Positions 34,659-43,479 of a DNA stretch of 64,000 bases are shown here, piece after piece. The first letter of the stretch is position 1. Every line of letters starts with the position of its first letter. Where the stretch lies: NCBI RefSeq assembly GCF_025716945.1, contig NZ_JAOVZT010000001.1, positions 124,001-188,000 of the forward strand. Reading direction: 5' to 3'. Under the pieces are notes generated by a model. The model searched no databases, was not told the origin of the DNA, and was given only the letters and a program-made list of their open reading frames with translations. Both the position numbers and the translations under genes were made by a program. This DNA is from Geodermatophilus sp. YIM 151500 (GTDB lineage: Bacteria; Actinomycetota; Actinomycetes; Mycobacteriales; Geodermatophilaceae).

Positions 34659-36537
34659 CGAGGCTCCCCGCCCTCCTCGCCCGGGACGGGGTGCGGGCCG
34701 GGGCCGCCGGACGATCGCGACCGTCTGCCTCTCGGGCACCCTCGAGGACAAGCTCGCCGCGGCCGCGGGCGCGGGCTTCGACGGCATCGAGCTCTTCGAG
34801 CCGGACCTGATCGCCTCGCCCTGGTCACCGGCCGAGGTGGCGGCCCGGTGCGCCGACCTCGGCCTGTCGATCGACCTCTACCAACCCTTCCGCGACCTCG
34901 ACTCGACCGATCCGGACCGCTTCCGCCGCAACCTGCGGCGGCTGGAGCGCAAGCTCGACGTCATGGCGCGGCTGGGCACGGACACCGTGCTGGTCTGCTC
35001 GTCCGTCGCCCCCGACGCCGTCGCCGACCTCGACCGGCTGGCCGAGCAGCTCGCCGCGGCCGCCTCGCCGGCCGCCGACCGGGGCGTGCGCATCGCCTAC
35101 GAGGCGCTCGCCTGGGGACGGCACGTCTCCACCTGGGACGCGTCGTGGGAGGCGGTCCGGCGGGCCGGCTCCTCCGCCGTGGGCCTGTGCCTGGACAGCT
35201 TCCACGTGCTCTCCCGCCGGGGCGACCCGGCCGGTTTCCCGGCCGTCCCGGGCGAGCGCATCTTCTTCCTCCAGCTGGCCGACGCACCCCAGCTGCAGAT
35301 GGACGTGCTGCAGTGGAGCCGGCACCACCGGCTCTTCCCGGGCCAGGGCGCCTTCGACCTCCCCCGCTTCCTCGACGGCGTGCTCGCCGCCGGGTACACC
35401 GGTCCCCTGTCGCTGGAGGTCTTCAACGACGTGTTCCGGCAGTCCGACCCGGCACGGACGGCCGTCGACGCCATGCGCTCGCTGCTGTGGCTCGAGGAGG
35501 CGCACGCCCGCACCTCCCCCGGCGCCGGCCACCCGCCGACGGCGCCGGCGCTGACCGGGCACGCCTTCACCGAGCTGGCCGTCGACGGCGTCTCGGGGCC
35601 GCGGGTGGCCGGCACGCTGCGGTCGCTGGGGTTCGCGCACACCGGCCAGCACCGCTCCAAGCCGGTGCAGCTCTGGCAGCAGGGCCAGGCCCGGGTCCTG
35701 CTCAACGCGGCGGTCGTCGACCCCGGCGGCCCGGACGTCGCCAGCGTCGCCGCGCTCGGGCTGGAGAGCGAGGACCCGGCCAGCTCGGCCGCCCGCGCCG
35801 AGGCGTTCCGGGCGCCGGTGCTGCCGCGCACGCGGGGCACGGCGGAGGCCGAGCTGTCCGCGATCGCCGCGCCGGACGGCACCCAGGTGTTCTTCACGCG
35901 GACCGGCCCCGGCGGTTGGCCCGCCGACTTCCTGCCCACGGGCGAGGCGGTCTCCCCGGGTGCCGGGTTGCTCGCCGTCGACCACGTCGGGCTCACCCAG
36001 CCCTTCGACTCCTTCGACGAGGCCGCGCTCTTCTACCACGCCGTGCTGGGCCTGGAGCTCTCCGCGGTCACCGAGGTGGCCGCCCCGTTCGGGCTGGTCC
36101 GGACGCGGGCCGTGACCGGCGCCGACCGCCGGGTGCGGCTGGCCCTGAGCGTCGCCGCGCTGCGCCGGGGCGGCTGGACCCCCGGCGTCCCCGATCCCCA
36201 GTACGTCGCCTTCGCCACCGACGACATCGTGGAGTCGGCGCGGCGGCTGCGCGCCGCCGGGGCGCCGCTGCTCGACATCCCCGCCAACTACGCCGACGAC
36301 GTCGAGGCCCGCTTCGACCTGCCGCCGGACCTCCTCGCCGCGGTCCGCGAGCACGGGCTGATGTACGAGGAGGACGACCGGGGCGGCTACCTCCACCTCG
36401 CCACGGAGGTGCTCGGCGGCCGGGTCTTCTTCGAGGTGGTGCAGCGGCTCGGCGGTCACGACGGGTACGGGACGACGGACGCCCCGGTGCGGATGGCGGC
36501 GCACCGGCGCGCGCGGCGGCGCGCGGCCACCGGCTGA
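34639..36537 (+). CDS. qsuB: 3-dehydroshikimate dehydratase (fused to HPPD-like domain)
   Basis: A 632-residue enzyme that dehydrates 3-dehydroshikimate to protocatechuate. The N-terminal TIM barrel (~25-285, sugar-phosphate isomerase/AP-endonuclease fold) shows the metal ligands Glu155 (YEALAWG), Asp186 (CLDSFHV), Gln212 (FLQLADAP) and Glu260 (LSLEVFND). Their spacing of 31, 26 and 48 is as I recall for bacterial QuiC. The C-terminal ~300 residues are a vicinal-oxygen-chelate/HPPD-like domain (VDHVGLTQP, GGRVFFEVVQR), as in QsuB. This links shikimate use to pcaHG. Confidence 0.92.
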   Translation: MASASADEAPRPPRPGRGAGRGRRTIATVCLSGTLEDKLAAAAGAGFDGIELFEPDLIASPWSPAEVAARCADLGLSIDLYQPFRDLDSTDPDRFRRNLRRLERKLDVMARLGTDTVLVCSSVAPDAVADLDRLAEQLAAAASPAADRGVRIAYEALAWGRHVSTWDASWEAVRRAGSSAVGLCLDSFHVLSRRGDPAGFPAVPGERIFFLQLADAPQLQMDVLQWSRHHRLFPGQGAFDLPRFLDGVLAAGYTGPLSLEVFNDVFRQSDPARTAVDAMRSLLWLEEAHARTSPGAGHPPTAPALTGHAFTELAVDGVSGPRVAGTLRSLGFAHTGQHRSKPVQLWQQGQARVLLNAAVVDPGGPDVASVAALGLESEDPASSAARAEAFRAPVLPRTRGTAEAELSAIAAPDGTQVFFTRTGPGGWPADFLPTGEAVSPGAGLLAVDHVGLTQPFDSFDEAALFYHAVLGLELSAVTEVAAPFGLVRTRAVTGADRRVRLALSVAALRRGGWTPGVPDPQYVAFATDDIVESARRLRAAGAPLLDIPANYADDVEARFDLPPDLLAAVREHGLMYEEDDRGGYLHLATEVLGGRVFFEVVQRLGGHDGYGTTDAPVRMAAHRRARRRAATG

Positions 36538-36589
36538 GCGCCGCGACCCCGGCCCGTACCGGGTCCCGCGACCGCACGAGGAGGACGGT

Positions 36590-37369
36590 GTGGCAGGAGG
36601 CGACGGCACGACCGGCCGGGCGGTGACCGCGCGCGCGCTCGGCGTCCTCGACGCCTTCGACGCCGGGGCGCCCCGGCTGACCCTCACCGAGATCGCCGAG
36701 CGCTCCGGCACGCCGCTGACCACCACGCACCGGATCCTCGCCGCGCTCACCGAGTGGGGGGCGCTGGTGCGCCGCTCCGACGGCCGCTACGAGATCGGCC
36801 GCAAGCTGTGGGACCTGGGACTGCTGGCGCCGGTCGAGGCCGAGCTGCGGGTGGTGGCCACGCCCTTCCTCATGGACGTGCACACCGCCACCCGCGACAC
36901 GGTGCACCTCGCCGTCCGCGACGGCCGGTCGGCCCTGTACGTCGAGCGGATCTCCGGCCGCGAGTCGGTGCCCGTGGTCAGCCAGGTGGGCAGCCGACTG
37001 CCGCTGCACGCCACCGGGGTCGGGAAGGTGCTGCTGGCGGCCGCGCCGGACGACGTCGTCGAGGAGGTCCTGCGCTCGGCGACCCGGCAGACCCGGCACA
37101 CCGTCGTCGACCCGGCCCGGCTGCGGCGGGAGATCACCGACGTCCGGCGGCGCGGCTTCGCCCGCACCTCGGAGGAGATGACGCTCGGGGCGTCCTCGGT
37201 CGCCGTGCCGGTGCGCGTGCCCCGCCCCTCGGGCACCGACGTCGTGGCCGCCGCGCTGGGCATCGTCGTCCCGAGCTCGCGGCGCGACACCGCCCGGCTC
37301 GTGCCGGTGCTCGAGGTGGCCGCCCGGAGCATCGGCCGCGAGCTCGCCCGCACCCGCGACTTCCGCTGA
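36590..37369 (+). CDS. IclR-family regulator (PcaR/PobR type)
   Basis: A 259-residue regulator with a winged helix at ~10-70 (ALGVLDAFDAGAPRLTLTEIAERSGTPLTTTHRILAAL) and an IclR effector domain (~85-255: VHLAVRDGRSALYVERISG, LPLHATGVGKVLLA). The IclR family controls protocatechuate and 4-hydroxybenzoate genes in many bacteria, so it probably senses one of these here, most likely as an activator or dual regulator. GAGGAGG precedes GTG 36590. It lies directly before pobA. Confidence 0.9.
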   Translation: MAGGDGTTGRAVTARALGVLDAFDAGAPRLTLTEIAERSGTPLTTTHRILAALTEWGALVRRSDGRYEIGRKLWDLGLLAPVEAELRVVATPFLMDVHTATRDTVHLAVRDGRSALYVERISGRESVPVVSQVGSRLPLHATGVGKVLLAAAPDDVVEEVLRSATRQTRHTVVDPARLRREITDVRRRGFARTSEEMTLGASSVAVPVRVPRPSGTDVVAAALGIVVPSSRRDTARLVPVLEVAARSIGRELARTRDFR

Positions 37370-37418
37370 CCGGGAGCGAGCGGTTCGTCCCCGCCGTGAT
37401 CGGGGGCACACTCCCCCC

Positions 37419-38591
37419 GTGCGTACCCAGGTGGGCATCATCGGCGCCGGCCCGGCCGGCCTCCTGCTCTCGCGGTTGCTGTGGCTGCAGGGCATCGACT
37501 CGGTCGTGCTGGAGAACCGCTCCCGCGACTACGTGGAGGCGCGGATCCGCGCCGGCATCCTCGAACAGCACACCGTCGACACCCTGACCGCCGCCGGGGT
37601 CGGCGACCGGCTGCGCCGGGAGGGGCTGGAGCACTCCGGCATCTACCTGCAGCACCCGGGCACGCGGCACAAGCTGGACTTCCCGTCGCTGTGCGGCCGC
37701 TCCGTGTGGGTGTACGGCCAGACCGAGGTGACCAAGGACCTGATCCGGGCCCAGCTGGACGGCGGTCCGCCGCTGCTGTTCGAGGTCTCGGACGTGGTGC
37801 CGGAGGACGTCGACGGCGACAGCCCGCGCGTCCGGTTCACCGGCGCCGACGGCACGCCGCAGGTGCTCGAGTGCGAGGTGGTCGCCGGCACCGACGGCTT
37901 CCACGGCGTCTCGCGGCCCACGGTCGTCGCCGGGACCGACAGCCGCACGTGGGAGCGGGTCTACCCCTTCGCCTGGCTCGGCATCCTGGCCGAGGCGCCC
38001 CCGGCGACCGACGAGCTGATCTACGCGTGGCACCCCGAGGGCTTCGCGCTGCACTCGATGCGCTCGCCGTCGATCTCGCGGCTGTACCTGCAGGTCTCGC
38101 CCGACGAACGGATCGACGACTGGTCCGACGACCGCATCTGGGCGAACCTGGCGACCCGCTTCGCGCTGGAGGGCTGGTCGCTGAACACCGGCCGGGTGAT
38201 CGAGAAGTCGGTGCTGCCGATGCGCTCGTTCGTCAGCGCGCCGATGCGCCGCGGGCGGCTGTTCCTCGCCGGCGACGCCGCGCACATCGTGCCGCCGACC
38301 GGCGCGAAGGGGCTGAACCTGGCGGTGGCCGACGTGACCCTGCTGGCGACGGCGCTGGTGCGGCTGCTGCAGGAGAAGGAGAGCGACCTGGTCGACGCCT
38401 ACTCCGACACCGCGCTGCGCCGGGTCTGGCGGTGCACGCACTTCTCCTGGTGGATGACGTCGATGCTGCACCGCCACGGCGACGACTTCGACGCCCGGCT
38501 GCAGCTCTCGCAGCTGGAGCGGGTGTGCGCGTCCGAGCCCGCGCAGCGCGAGCTGGCGGAGAACTACACCGGGCTGCCGATCGGGTCGTGA
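37419..38591 (+). CDS. pobA: 4-hydroxybenzoate 3-monooxygenase
   Basis: A 390-residue flavoprotein that hydroxylates 4-hydroxybenzoate to protocatechuate with NAD(P)H and O2. It has the FAD loop GIIGAGPAGLLLSRLL, RAGILEQHTVDTL, GTDGFHGVSR and GDAAHIVPPTGAKGLNLAVAD. No ribosome site precedes the GTG. Instead GGGGCACACTC with the CACACT six bases before the start suggests a leaderless mRNA, and a GGGGG/CCCCC hairpin could form over it. The stop overlaps the next gene (GTGA). Confidence 0.95.
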   Translation: MRTQVGIIGAGPAGLLLSRLLWLQGIDSVVLENRSRDYVEARIRAGILEQHTVDTLTAAGVGDRLRREGLEHSGIYLQHPGTRHKLDFPSLCGRSVWVYGQTEVTKDLIRAQLDGGPPLLFEVSDVVPEDVDGDSPRVRFTGADGTPQVLECEVVAGTDGFHGVSRPTVVAGTDSRTWERVYPFAWLGILAEAPPATDELIYAWHPEGFALHSMRSPSISRLYLQVSPDERIDDWSDDRIWANLATRFALEGWSLNTGRVIEKSVLPMRSFVSAPMRRGRLFLAGDAAHIVPPTGAKGLNLAVADVTLLATALVRLLQEKESDLVDAYSDTALRRVWRCTHFSWWMTSMLHRHGDDFDARLQLSQLERVCASEPAQRELAENYTGLPIGS

Positions 38592-39178
38592 CGGTGGCGA
38601 CCGGCGCCTCCGGGGTCGACGTCGTCCCGGCGACGGCGGACCGCTGGGCCGACGTGGTCGCGGTGTTCGCGGGGCCCGGCGACCCCGGCCGGTGCTGGTG
38701 CCAGTGGTTCCTCCGCGGGGCGGTCGCCGACCGCGCGCACGCCGACGCCAACCGGGCGGCGCTGCGGACGCAGCTCGACGCCGGGTCCCCCGGGGTGCTC
38801 GGCTACCTGGACGGCGTCCCGAGCGGGTGGTGCGCCGTCGCGCCGCGTCCGGGGTACACGCGGCTGACCCGCTCGCCGCTGCTCACGGAGGACTCCGGGC
38901 TCGCCGATCCCGCCGTCTGGTCGGTGACCTGCTTCGTCGTCCGCCGTCCCGCGCGCCGGCAGGGCCTGTCGGCGGAGCTGCTCGCCGGCGCGGTCGACCT
39001 GGCACGGCGGGGCGGGGCGGCGGTGGTCGAGGGCTATCCGGTCGACCCCGCCGTCCGCCGTCCGGCATCGGCGGCCGAGCTGTACCACGGGGTGCTGCCG
39101 GTGTTCCTGCGCGCCGGCTTCACCGAGGTGGCCCGGCCGCAGCCCGCGCGGCCCGTCGTCCGGCTGGCGGTGGGCTAG
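38588..39178 (+). CDS. GNAT-family acetyltransferase
   Basis: A 196-residue protein with an acetyltransferase core: WSVTCFVVRRPARRQGLSAELLAGAVDLARRGGAAVVEGYPVD covers strand 4 and the acetyl-CoA loop (RRQGLS). The N-terminus has CWCQWFLRG, a form seen in a GNAT subgroup of unknown substrate. It is coupled to pobA by GTGA, but no pathway link is evident. It ends with TAG inside CTAG, the same four bases that give the stop of the convergent hydrolase. Confidence 0.78.
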   Translation: MTVATGASGVDVVPATADRWADVVAVFAGPGDPGRCWCQWFLRGAVADRAHADANRAALRTQLDAGSPGVLGYLDGVPSGWCAVAPRPGYTRLTRSPLLTEDSGLADPAVWSVTCFVVRRPARRQGLSAELLAGAVDLARRGGAAVVEGYPVDPAVRRPASAAELYHGVLPVFLRAGFTEVARPQPARPVVRLAVG

Positions 39179-40332
39179 AGGCAGTCGTGGACGGCGGCCC
39201 AGAACGCGTCGGGGCCGTCGTCCGGGCCGCCCATGAGGCGCTGGGTGAGCAGGACGCCGACGAGGCCGTGCGCCGGGTCGACCCAGGCCGAGGTACCGGT
39301 GCCGCCGTCCCAGCCCCAGCGGCCGGGCGTCGCCCAGGGCCGCCGCCCCTCGCCGTCGGCCTCGACGGTGACGCCGACCTGGAGACCCCAGGAGATGCCG
39401 GGGCCGAGGAAGTCCTGCGCCGGCGCGCGCTGCTCGGGTGCCAGAGCGTCGGTGGTCATCAGCGCCACCGACGACGGGCCCAGCACGGGTGACCCGCCGT
39501 CGGCGAGGGCGCACAGAAAGGCGAGGACGTCGGGGGCGGTGGAGACGAGCCCGGCGGCCAGCCCGGCGAACGCCGGCGGGCGGGCGAACCGCCCGCCGGG
39601 CGGGTCGAGGAGGGCGAGACCGTCGTCGGTGGGCGCGTACTGGGTGGCGAGCCGGGCGGGATCGGCGGTGAAGCCGGTGCCGTGCAGCTGCAGCGGCCCG
39701 GTGACGCGCTCGGCCAGCAGGTCGGGCAGCGGCCGCCCGGTGGCCCGGGCCAGCAGGACGGACAGGACGTCGGTGCTGGTGTGGTAGAGCCACCGCTCGC
39801 CGGGCCGGGCGGCGAGCGGCAGCCCGCCGAGGCGGCGCAGGTACTCGTCGGGCGGCACGGTCGGGGGGAAGGGACCGGGGCTCAGCCCTCGCTCGTCCAT
39901 GGCGACGGCGAGCGGCGAGTCGTCCCAGAGGCCGCCGAAGCCGGCCGTGCTCGTCAACAGGTGGCGCACGGTGATCGGCTCGTCGACGGGGCGCGTGTCG
40001 GTGAGGTCGGCGCCCGGGGCGGAGAGCACGCGTGCATCGGCCAGCTCGGGCAGCCAGCGGTCGACCGGGTCGTCGAGGCCGAGTGCGCCGTGCTCGACGA
40101 GGGACAGCGTCAGCGCACCGGCGAACGGCTTGGACACCGAGGCGAGGCGGAACTGCGTGCCCGCCCGCATCGGCGCGTCGGCGTCGAGGTGCGGTCGGCC
40201 GCCGGTGAGCACCTCGGCGCGGCCGGCGTAACGGACGGCGGCCACGAAGCCGGGCACCCGGCCCTCGTCGACCTGCCGCTGGAGGGCGGCCTGCACGGGC
40301 GCGAAACGGTCGGTGGTCGTGCGGGACTCCAT
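39175..40332 (-). CDS. Serine hydrolase, class C beta-lactamase fold
   Basis: A 385-residue protein of the beta-lactamase/penicillin-binding class C family. The SxxK motif is SVSK (Ser65, Lys68), the second motif appears as LYHTSTD with Tyr, and the hydrophobic LTSTAGFGG follows. It has no signal peptide, so it is cytosolic and more likely an esterase or peptidase than an antibiotic-resistance enzyme. It is divergent from the HNH gene. Confidence 0.85.
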   Translation of the reverse strand: MESRTTTDRFAPVQAALQRQVDEGRVPGFVAAVRYAGRAEVLTGGRPHLDADAPMRAGTQFRLASVSKPFAGALTLSLVEHGALGLDDPVDRWLPELADARVLSAPGADLTDTRPVDEPITVRHLLTSTAGFGGLWDDSPLAVAMDERGLSPGPFPPTVPPDEYLRRLGGLPLAARPGERWLYHTSTDVLSVLLARATGRPLPDLLAERVTGPLQLHGTGFTADPARLATQYAPTDDGLALLDPPGGRFARPPAFAGLAAGLVSTAPDVLAFLCALADGGSPVLGPSSVALMTTDALAPEQRAPAQDFLGPGISWGLQVGVTVEADGEGRRPWATPGRWGWDGGTGTSAWVDPAHGLVGVLLTQRLMGGPDDGPDAFWAAVHDCL

Positions 40333-40499
40333 GTCGCTCAGACGCCCGCGGCCGTCCGGACTCATCGCCGGCCCCCTCCGGGCGCCCGGCCCTGCCGTAC
40401 GGCTGGACCTGTTCGGCTGGGCTCCGCCTCGGCGGAGAACCGTCGGCGACGAGGATCCGGCCTCGTCGGTCCAGGAATTGTCAGAGCCCTGGTGTTCAC

Positions 40500-40515
40500 T
40501 CGTACACGTGTTCGA
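40500..40515. promoter_or_regulatory. SOS-box-like palindrome over HNH gene start
   Basis: TCGTACACGTGTTCGA differs by one base from the symmetric form of the actinobacterial LexA site TCGAAC-N4-GTTCGA. It covers the GTG start (40508-40510). A TTGTCA (-35-like) stands at 40478-40483, so LexA bound here would block the promoter or start region. Confidence 0.6.
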
Positions 40516-42274
40516 CGGCGGTGGGTTCGGGGTCGGTCTGGCCGTCGCCGAGCTGCGCCCGGTCGAGTGGAACGTGCCCGCCGGGTACGGCCCCGACGCG
40601 CTGCCGGCAGGCGTGGTGGCGCGGCCGTCCCGACTGGCGGAGATCCTGCCCCCGGCCGCGCGCAGCGATGCCGGTATCGCCGCCGAGCTGGGCCGGCTGG
40701 TCGAGCTGGAGGCGCGGCTGGCCGCGTACCGGGTGGAGCTGATCGCCGAGCTGGCCACCCGCCGCCCGGCCGACCTGGACCCTCCACCGGGCACGCCCGG
40801 CGCGGCCAGCCCGGCGAGCAGGTCCGACGGGCCGGCCGCGCCGGCCGGGGTCAGCGAGTTCTTCGCCGACGAGCTGGCTCTCGCGCTGTCCTGCTCCCGC
40901 ACCGCGGCGACCGTGGCCGCCGGGCAGGCGCTGCTGCTGGCCGACGCGCTGCCGGCCACGAAGGCCGCGCTGGCGGACGGGACGCTGGACTGGCCGCGGG
41001 CCCGCGGCATCGCCGAGGAGCTCCGACTGGCCACGGTGCACACCACGCCGGGGGTGCTGGCCGGGATCGAGGCCGCCGTGCTGCCCACGGCGGCCGACCG
41101 TTCGGTGCGCAGCCTGCGGGCCGCGGTGCGGGCCGAGCTGCTGCGCTCCGACGCGGCCGCCGCCGACGCCCGCCGGGCCGCCGCGCAGCGCCACGACACC
41201 GACGTGCGGGTGGAGCAGCTGCCCGACGGGATGGCCGAGCTGTCCGCCGTCCTCCCGCTGGAGGCCGCCCAGGCCTGCCGGGAGGTGCTGGACACGCACG
41301 CGAGGTGGGTCCGCGACGACGGTGACGAGCGACCGCTCGGAACGCTCCGCGCCGCCGCGCTGTGCGACCTGCTCCTGCGCCCTTGGGACACGAGCCGCCC
41401 GCCGGTCACCGCCGCGCTGACCGTGCTCGCTCCGCTGGACACCTTGGCGGCCGCTGCCGTGGCCCCTGACGCGGCCGGGGGCACCGGCACCGGCTTCTTC
41501 CCCGCCGTCCGGCTCGCGTCGGCCCTGGGGCCCGCCGGCCTGGCGTCCGACGGAGGGCTCGCCGGGTGGGGCTACCGGGTGCCCGAGCCTGCCCGGCCGG
41601 GCGGGCAGCCGATCACCGCCGCCCACCTGCGCACCCTTCTCGAACGGATCGAGGCGCTGTGCCCCGGCGGGTTGCAGGCCCCGCCCGGCGGCACCCTGCA
41701 CATCGGCATCACCGACCCGGCCACCGGCGAGTTGCGCGCGGTGCTCACCCGCGCCCAGCTCCAGCTGCTGGCCGCCCGCGGTTGCCCGGCGCATCCCGGC
41801 ACCACCGGCTACGACGGCCCCAGCCCCGACGGCGGCGAGCCGGTCGCCTGCCGCTGCCCGCTCGTCGACCGGCCGCCGGCCGTCGACCGCTACCGGCCCT
41901 CCGCGGCCCAGCGCCGCTTCGTGACTACGCGCGACCGGCACTGCCGCCATCCCGGCTGCGCCAACCGCGCCGGCTGGGCCGACATCGACCACGTCGTCCC
42001 GCACGCCGAGGGCGGGGCGACCGACTGCGCCAACCTGTGCTGCCTGTGCCGGCGGCACCACCGGCTCAAGACCCACGCCCGCGGCTGGACCTACACCCTC
42101 ACCGCCGAGGGCCTGTTGACCGTCACCAGCCCCTCGGGGGTCACCCGCACCACCCGACCCCCGGGCTGGCGCCACCTCCCCCACGCCGAGCTGGACGTGC
42201 CGCCCGACCTGGGGCCGGCCGCCGCACCGGCTCGCACGGCGGCCGCGCCCGTCGATGATCCGCCGCCCTTCTGA
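40508..42274 (+). CDS. DUF222/13E12-family HNH endonuclease
   Basis: A 588-residue protein with an N-terminal DUF222 (13E12) domain (~30-400) and a C-terminal HNH nuclease: DRHCRHPGC, DIDHVVPHAEGG and NLCCLCRRHHRLKTH, giving the Cys pairs and His residues for zinc and catalysis. The family is repeated many times in actinobacterial genomes and its natural target is unknown. I chose GTG 40508 because VFDGGGFGVGLAVAELRPVEW matches the family start; a longer frame from 40313 adds unlike residues. Control by LexA is suggested by the SOS-like box over the start. Confidence 0.88.
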   Translation: MFDGGGFGVGLAVAELRPVEWNVPAGYGPDALPAGVVARPSRLAEILPPAARSDAGIAAELGRLVELEARLAAYRVELIAELATRRPADLDPPPGTPGAASPASRSDGPAAPAGVSEFFADELALALSCSRTAATVAAGQALLLADALPATKAALADGTLDWPRARGIAEELRLATVHTTPGVLAGIEAAVLPTAADRSVRSLRAAVRAELLRSDAAAADARRAAAQRHDTDVRVEQLPDGMAELSAVLPLEAAQACREVLDTHARWVRDDGDERPLGTLRAAALCDLLLRPWDTSRPPVTAALTVLAPLDTLAAAAVAPDAAGGTGTGFFPAVRLASALGPAGLASDGGLAGWGYRVPEPARPGGQPITAAHLRTLLERIEALCPGGLQAPPGGTLHIGITDPATGELRAVLTRAQLQLLAARGCPAHPGTTGYDGPSPDGGEPVACRCPLVDRPPAVDRYRPSAAQRRFVTTRDRHCRHPGCANRAGWADIDHVVPHAEGGATDCANLCCLCRRHHRLKTHARGWTYTLTAEGLLTVTSPSGVTRTTRPPGWRHLPHAELDVPPDLGPAAAPARTAAAPVDDPPPF

Positions 42275-42457
42275 CCCGCTCCCCGGACCAGCCCCTCTCC
42301 CGCCCGGTTGCGCCCCGGGCCGGTTGCACCCCAGACCAGGAGCTCGGTCGCCAGGCCCGCCCCGCCCGCCCCGACCCAGGTGGGCGGTCCGGGCCTGCCC
42401 GGGTGCCGCCGCGTCGGCAGAGGGGCGACCCGCTGCTGCGGTGCCTCACGGGCACGG

Positions 42458-43456
42458 TCAGGTGTGCAGCACCGCGGCTCCGCTGAAGCGACCGGAGGCC
42501 AGGTCGGCCAGCGCGGCGGGAGCCTCGTCCATGGGATAGGGCACCGTCCGTGCCCGCACGCCGAGGCGGGCCGCCAGGCGGAGGAACTCCTCGCCGTCCT
42601 GCCGGGTGTTCGCGGTGACGCTGCGCAGCCGCCGCTCGCCGAACAGCTCGCCGGCGTAGTCCAGCGACGGGATGGCCGACAGCCAGATGCCGGCCACCGC
42701 GAGCGTGGCGCCGCGATCCAGGGCCCGCAGCGCCAGGGGCACCAGACCACCCGCGGGCGCGAACAGGATGGCCCCGTCGAGCGGCTCCGGAGGCAGGTCC
42801 TCCGCGCTCCCCACCGAGTCCGCGCCGAGCTCCGCGGCCAGCCGCCGGTTCGCCTCCCCGCGGGTCAGCACGTGCACCCGCAGGCCCTGCGCGAGGGCGA
42901 CCTGCGCGGTGAGGTGCGCGCTCCCGCCGAAGCCGTAGATGCCCAGCGCTCCGCCCGGTGGCACCGCGGCGCACCGCAGCGCGCGGTACCCGATGATCCC
43001 CGCGCACAGCAGCGGCGCGGCCTCCTCGTCTTCCACGCCGTCCGGCAGGCGATAGGCGTACCGCTCGTCGACGAGGCAGGCCTCGGCGTACCCGCCGTCG
43101 ACGTCCCAGCCGGTGAACACCGGCCGCTCGCACAGGTTCTCCTCACCGCGCCGGCAGAACCGGCAGCTGCCGTCGGTGCCGCCGAGCCACGCGACGCCGA
43201 CCCGGTCGCCGACGGCGAACCGGCCGACGCCCGACCCGACGGCCTGCACGACACCGACGACCTCGTGCCCCGGCACCACGGCCGCCCGACGGGGCGGCAG
43301 ATCACCCTCGGCGAGGTGCAGGTCGGTGCGGCACACCCCGCAGCAGCTCACCCGCACCAGCAGCGCCCGCGGGCCGGGCACCGGCTCGGGACGCTCGACC
43401 CGCCGCAGCGGCCCGTCGCCGATCGGGCCGGGCACCTCGACCACCCAGGCACGCAT
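42458..43456 (-). CDS. Zinc-type alcohol dehydrogenase (MDR family)
   Basis: A 332-residue medium-chain dehydrogenase with CCGVCRTDLH and GHEVVG for the catalytic zinc and a Rossmann loop GIYGFGGSAH. The structural zinc loop reads TDGSCRFCRRGEENLC, where the first of the usual four Cys appears as Asp, so that site may be weakened. It is 23 bp downstream of the two-domain stress protein, suggesting co-transcription with the dormancy-type genes. A 183-bp gap with no clear gene separates it from the HNH gene. Confidence 0.88.
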   Translation of the reverse strand: MRAWVVEVPGPIGDGPLRRVERPEPVPGPRALLVRVSCCGVCRTDLHLAEGDLPPRRAAVVPGHEVVGVVQAVGSGVGRFAVGDRVGVAWLGGTDGSCRFCRRGEENLCERPVFTGWDVDGGYAEACLVDERYAYRLPDGVEDEEAAPLLCAGIIGYRALRCAAVPPGGALGIYGFGGSAHLTAQVALAQGLRVHVLTRGEANRRLAAELGADSVGSAEDLPPEPLDGAILFAPAGGLVPLALRALDRGATLAVAGIWLSAIPSLDYAGELFGERRLRSVTANTRQDGEEFLRLAARLGVRARTVPYPMDEAPAALADLASGRFSGAAVLHT

Positions 43457-43479
43457 CCGACGGCTCCCGGGGAGGCCGG

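Noticed and set aside
40313-40507. Upstream extension of the HNH endonuclease gene
   Set aside because: The added residues overlap the divergent hydrolase start and lack family likeness; the conserved start motif begins at GTG 40508.
42275-42457. Gap between HNH and alcohol dehydrogenase genes as a hidden gene or RNA
   Set aside because: Short repeated GC-rich words only; no open frame with a ribosome site and no convincing hairpin.
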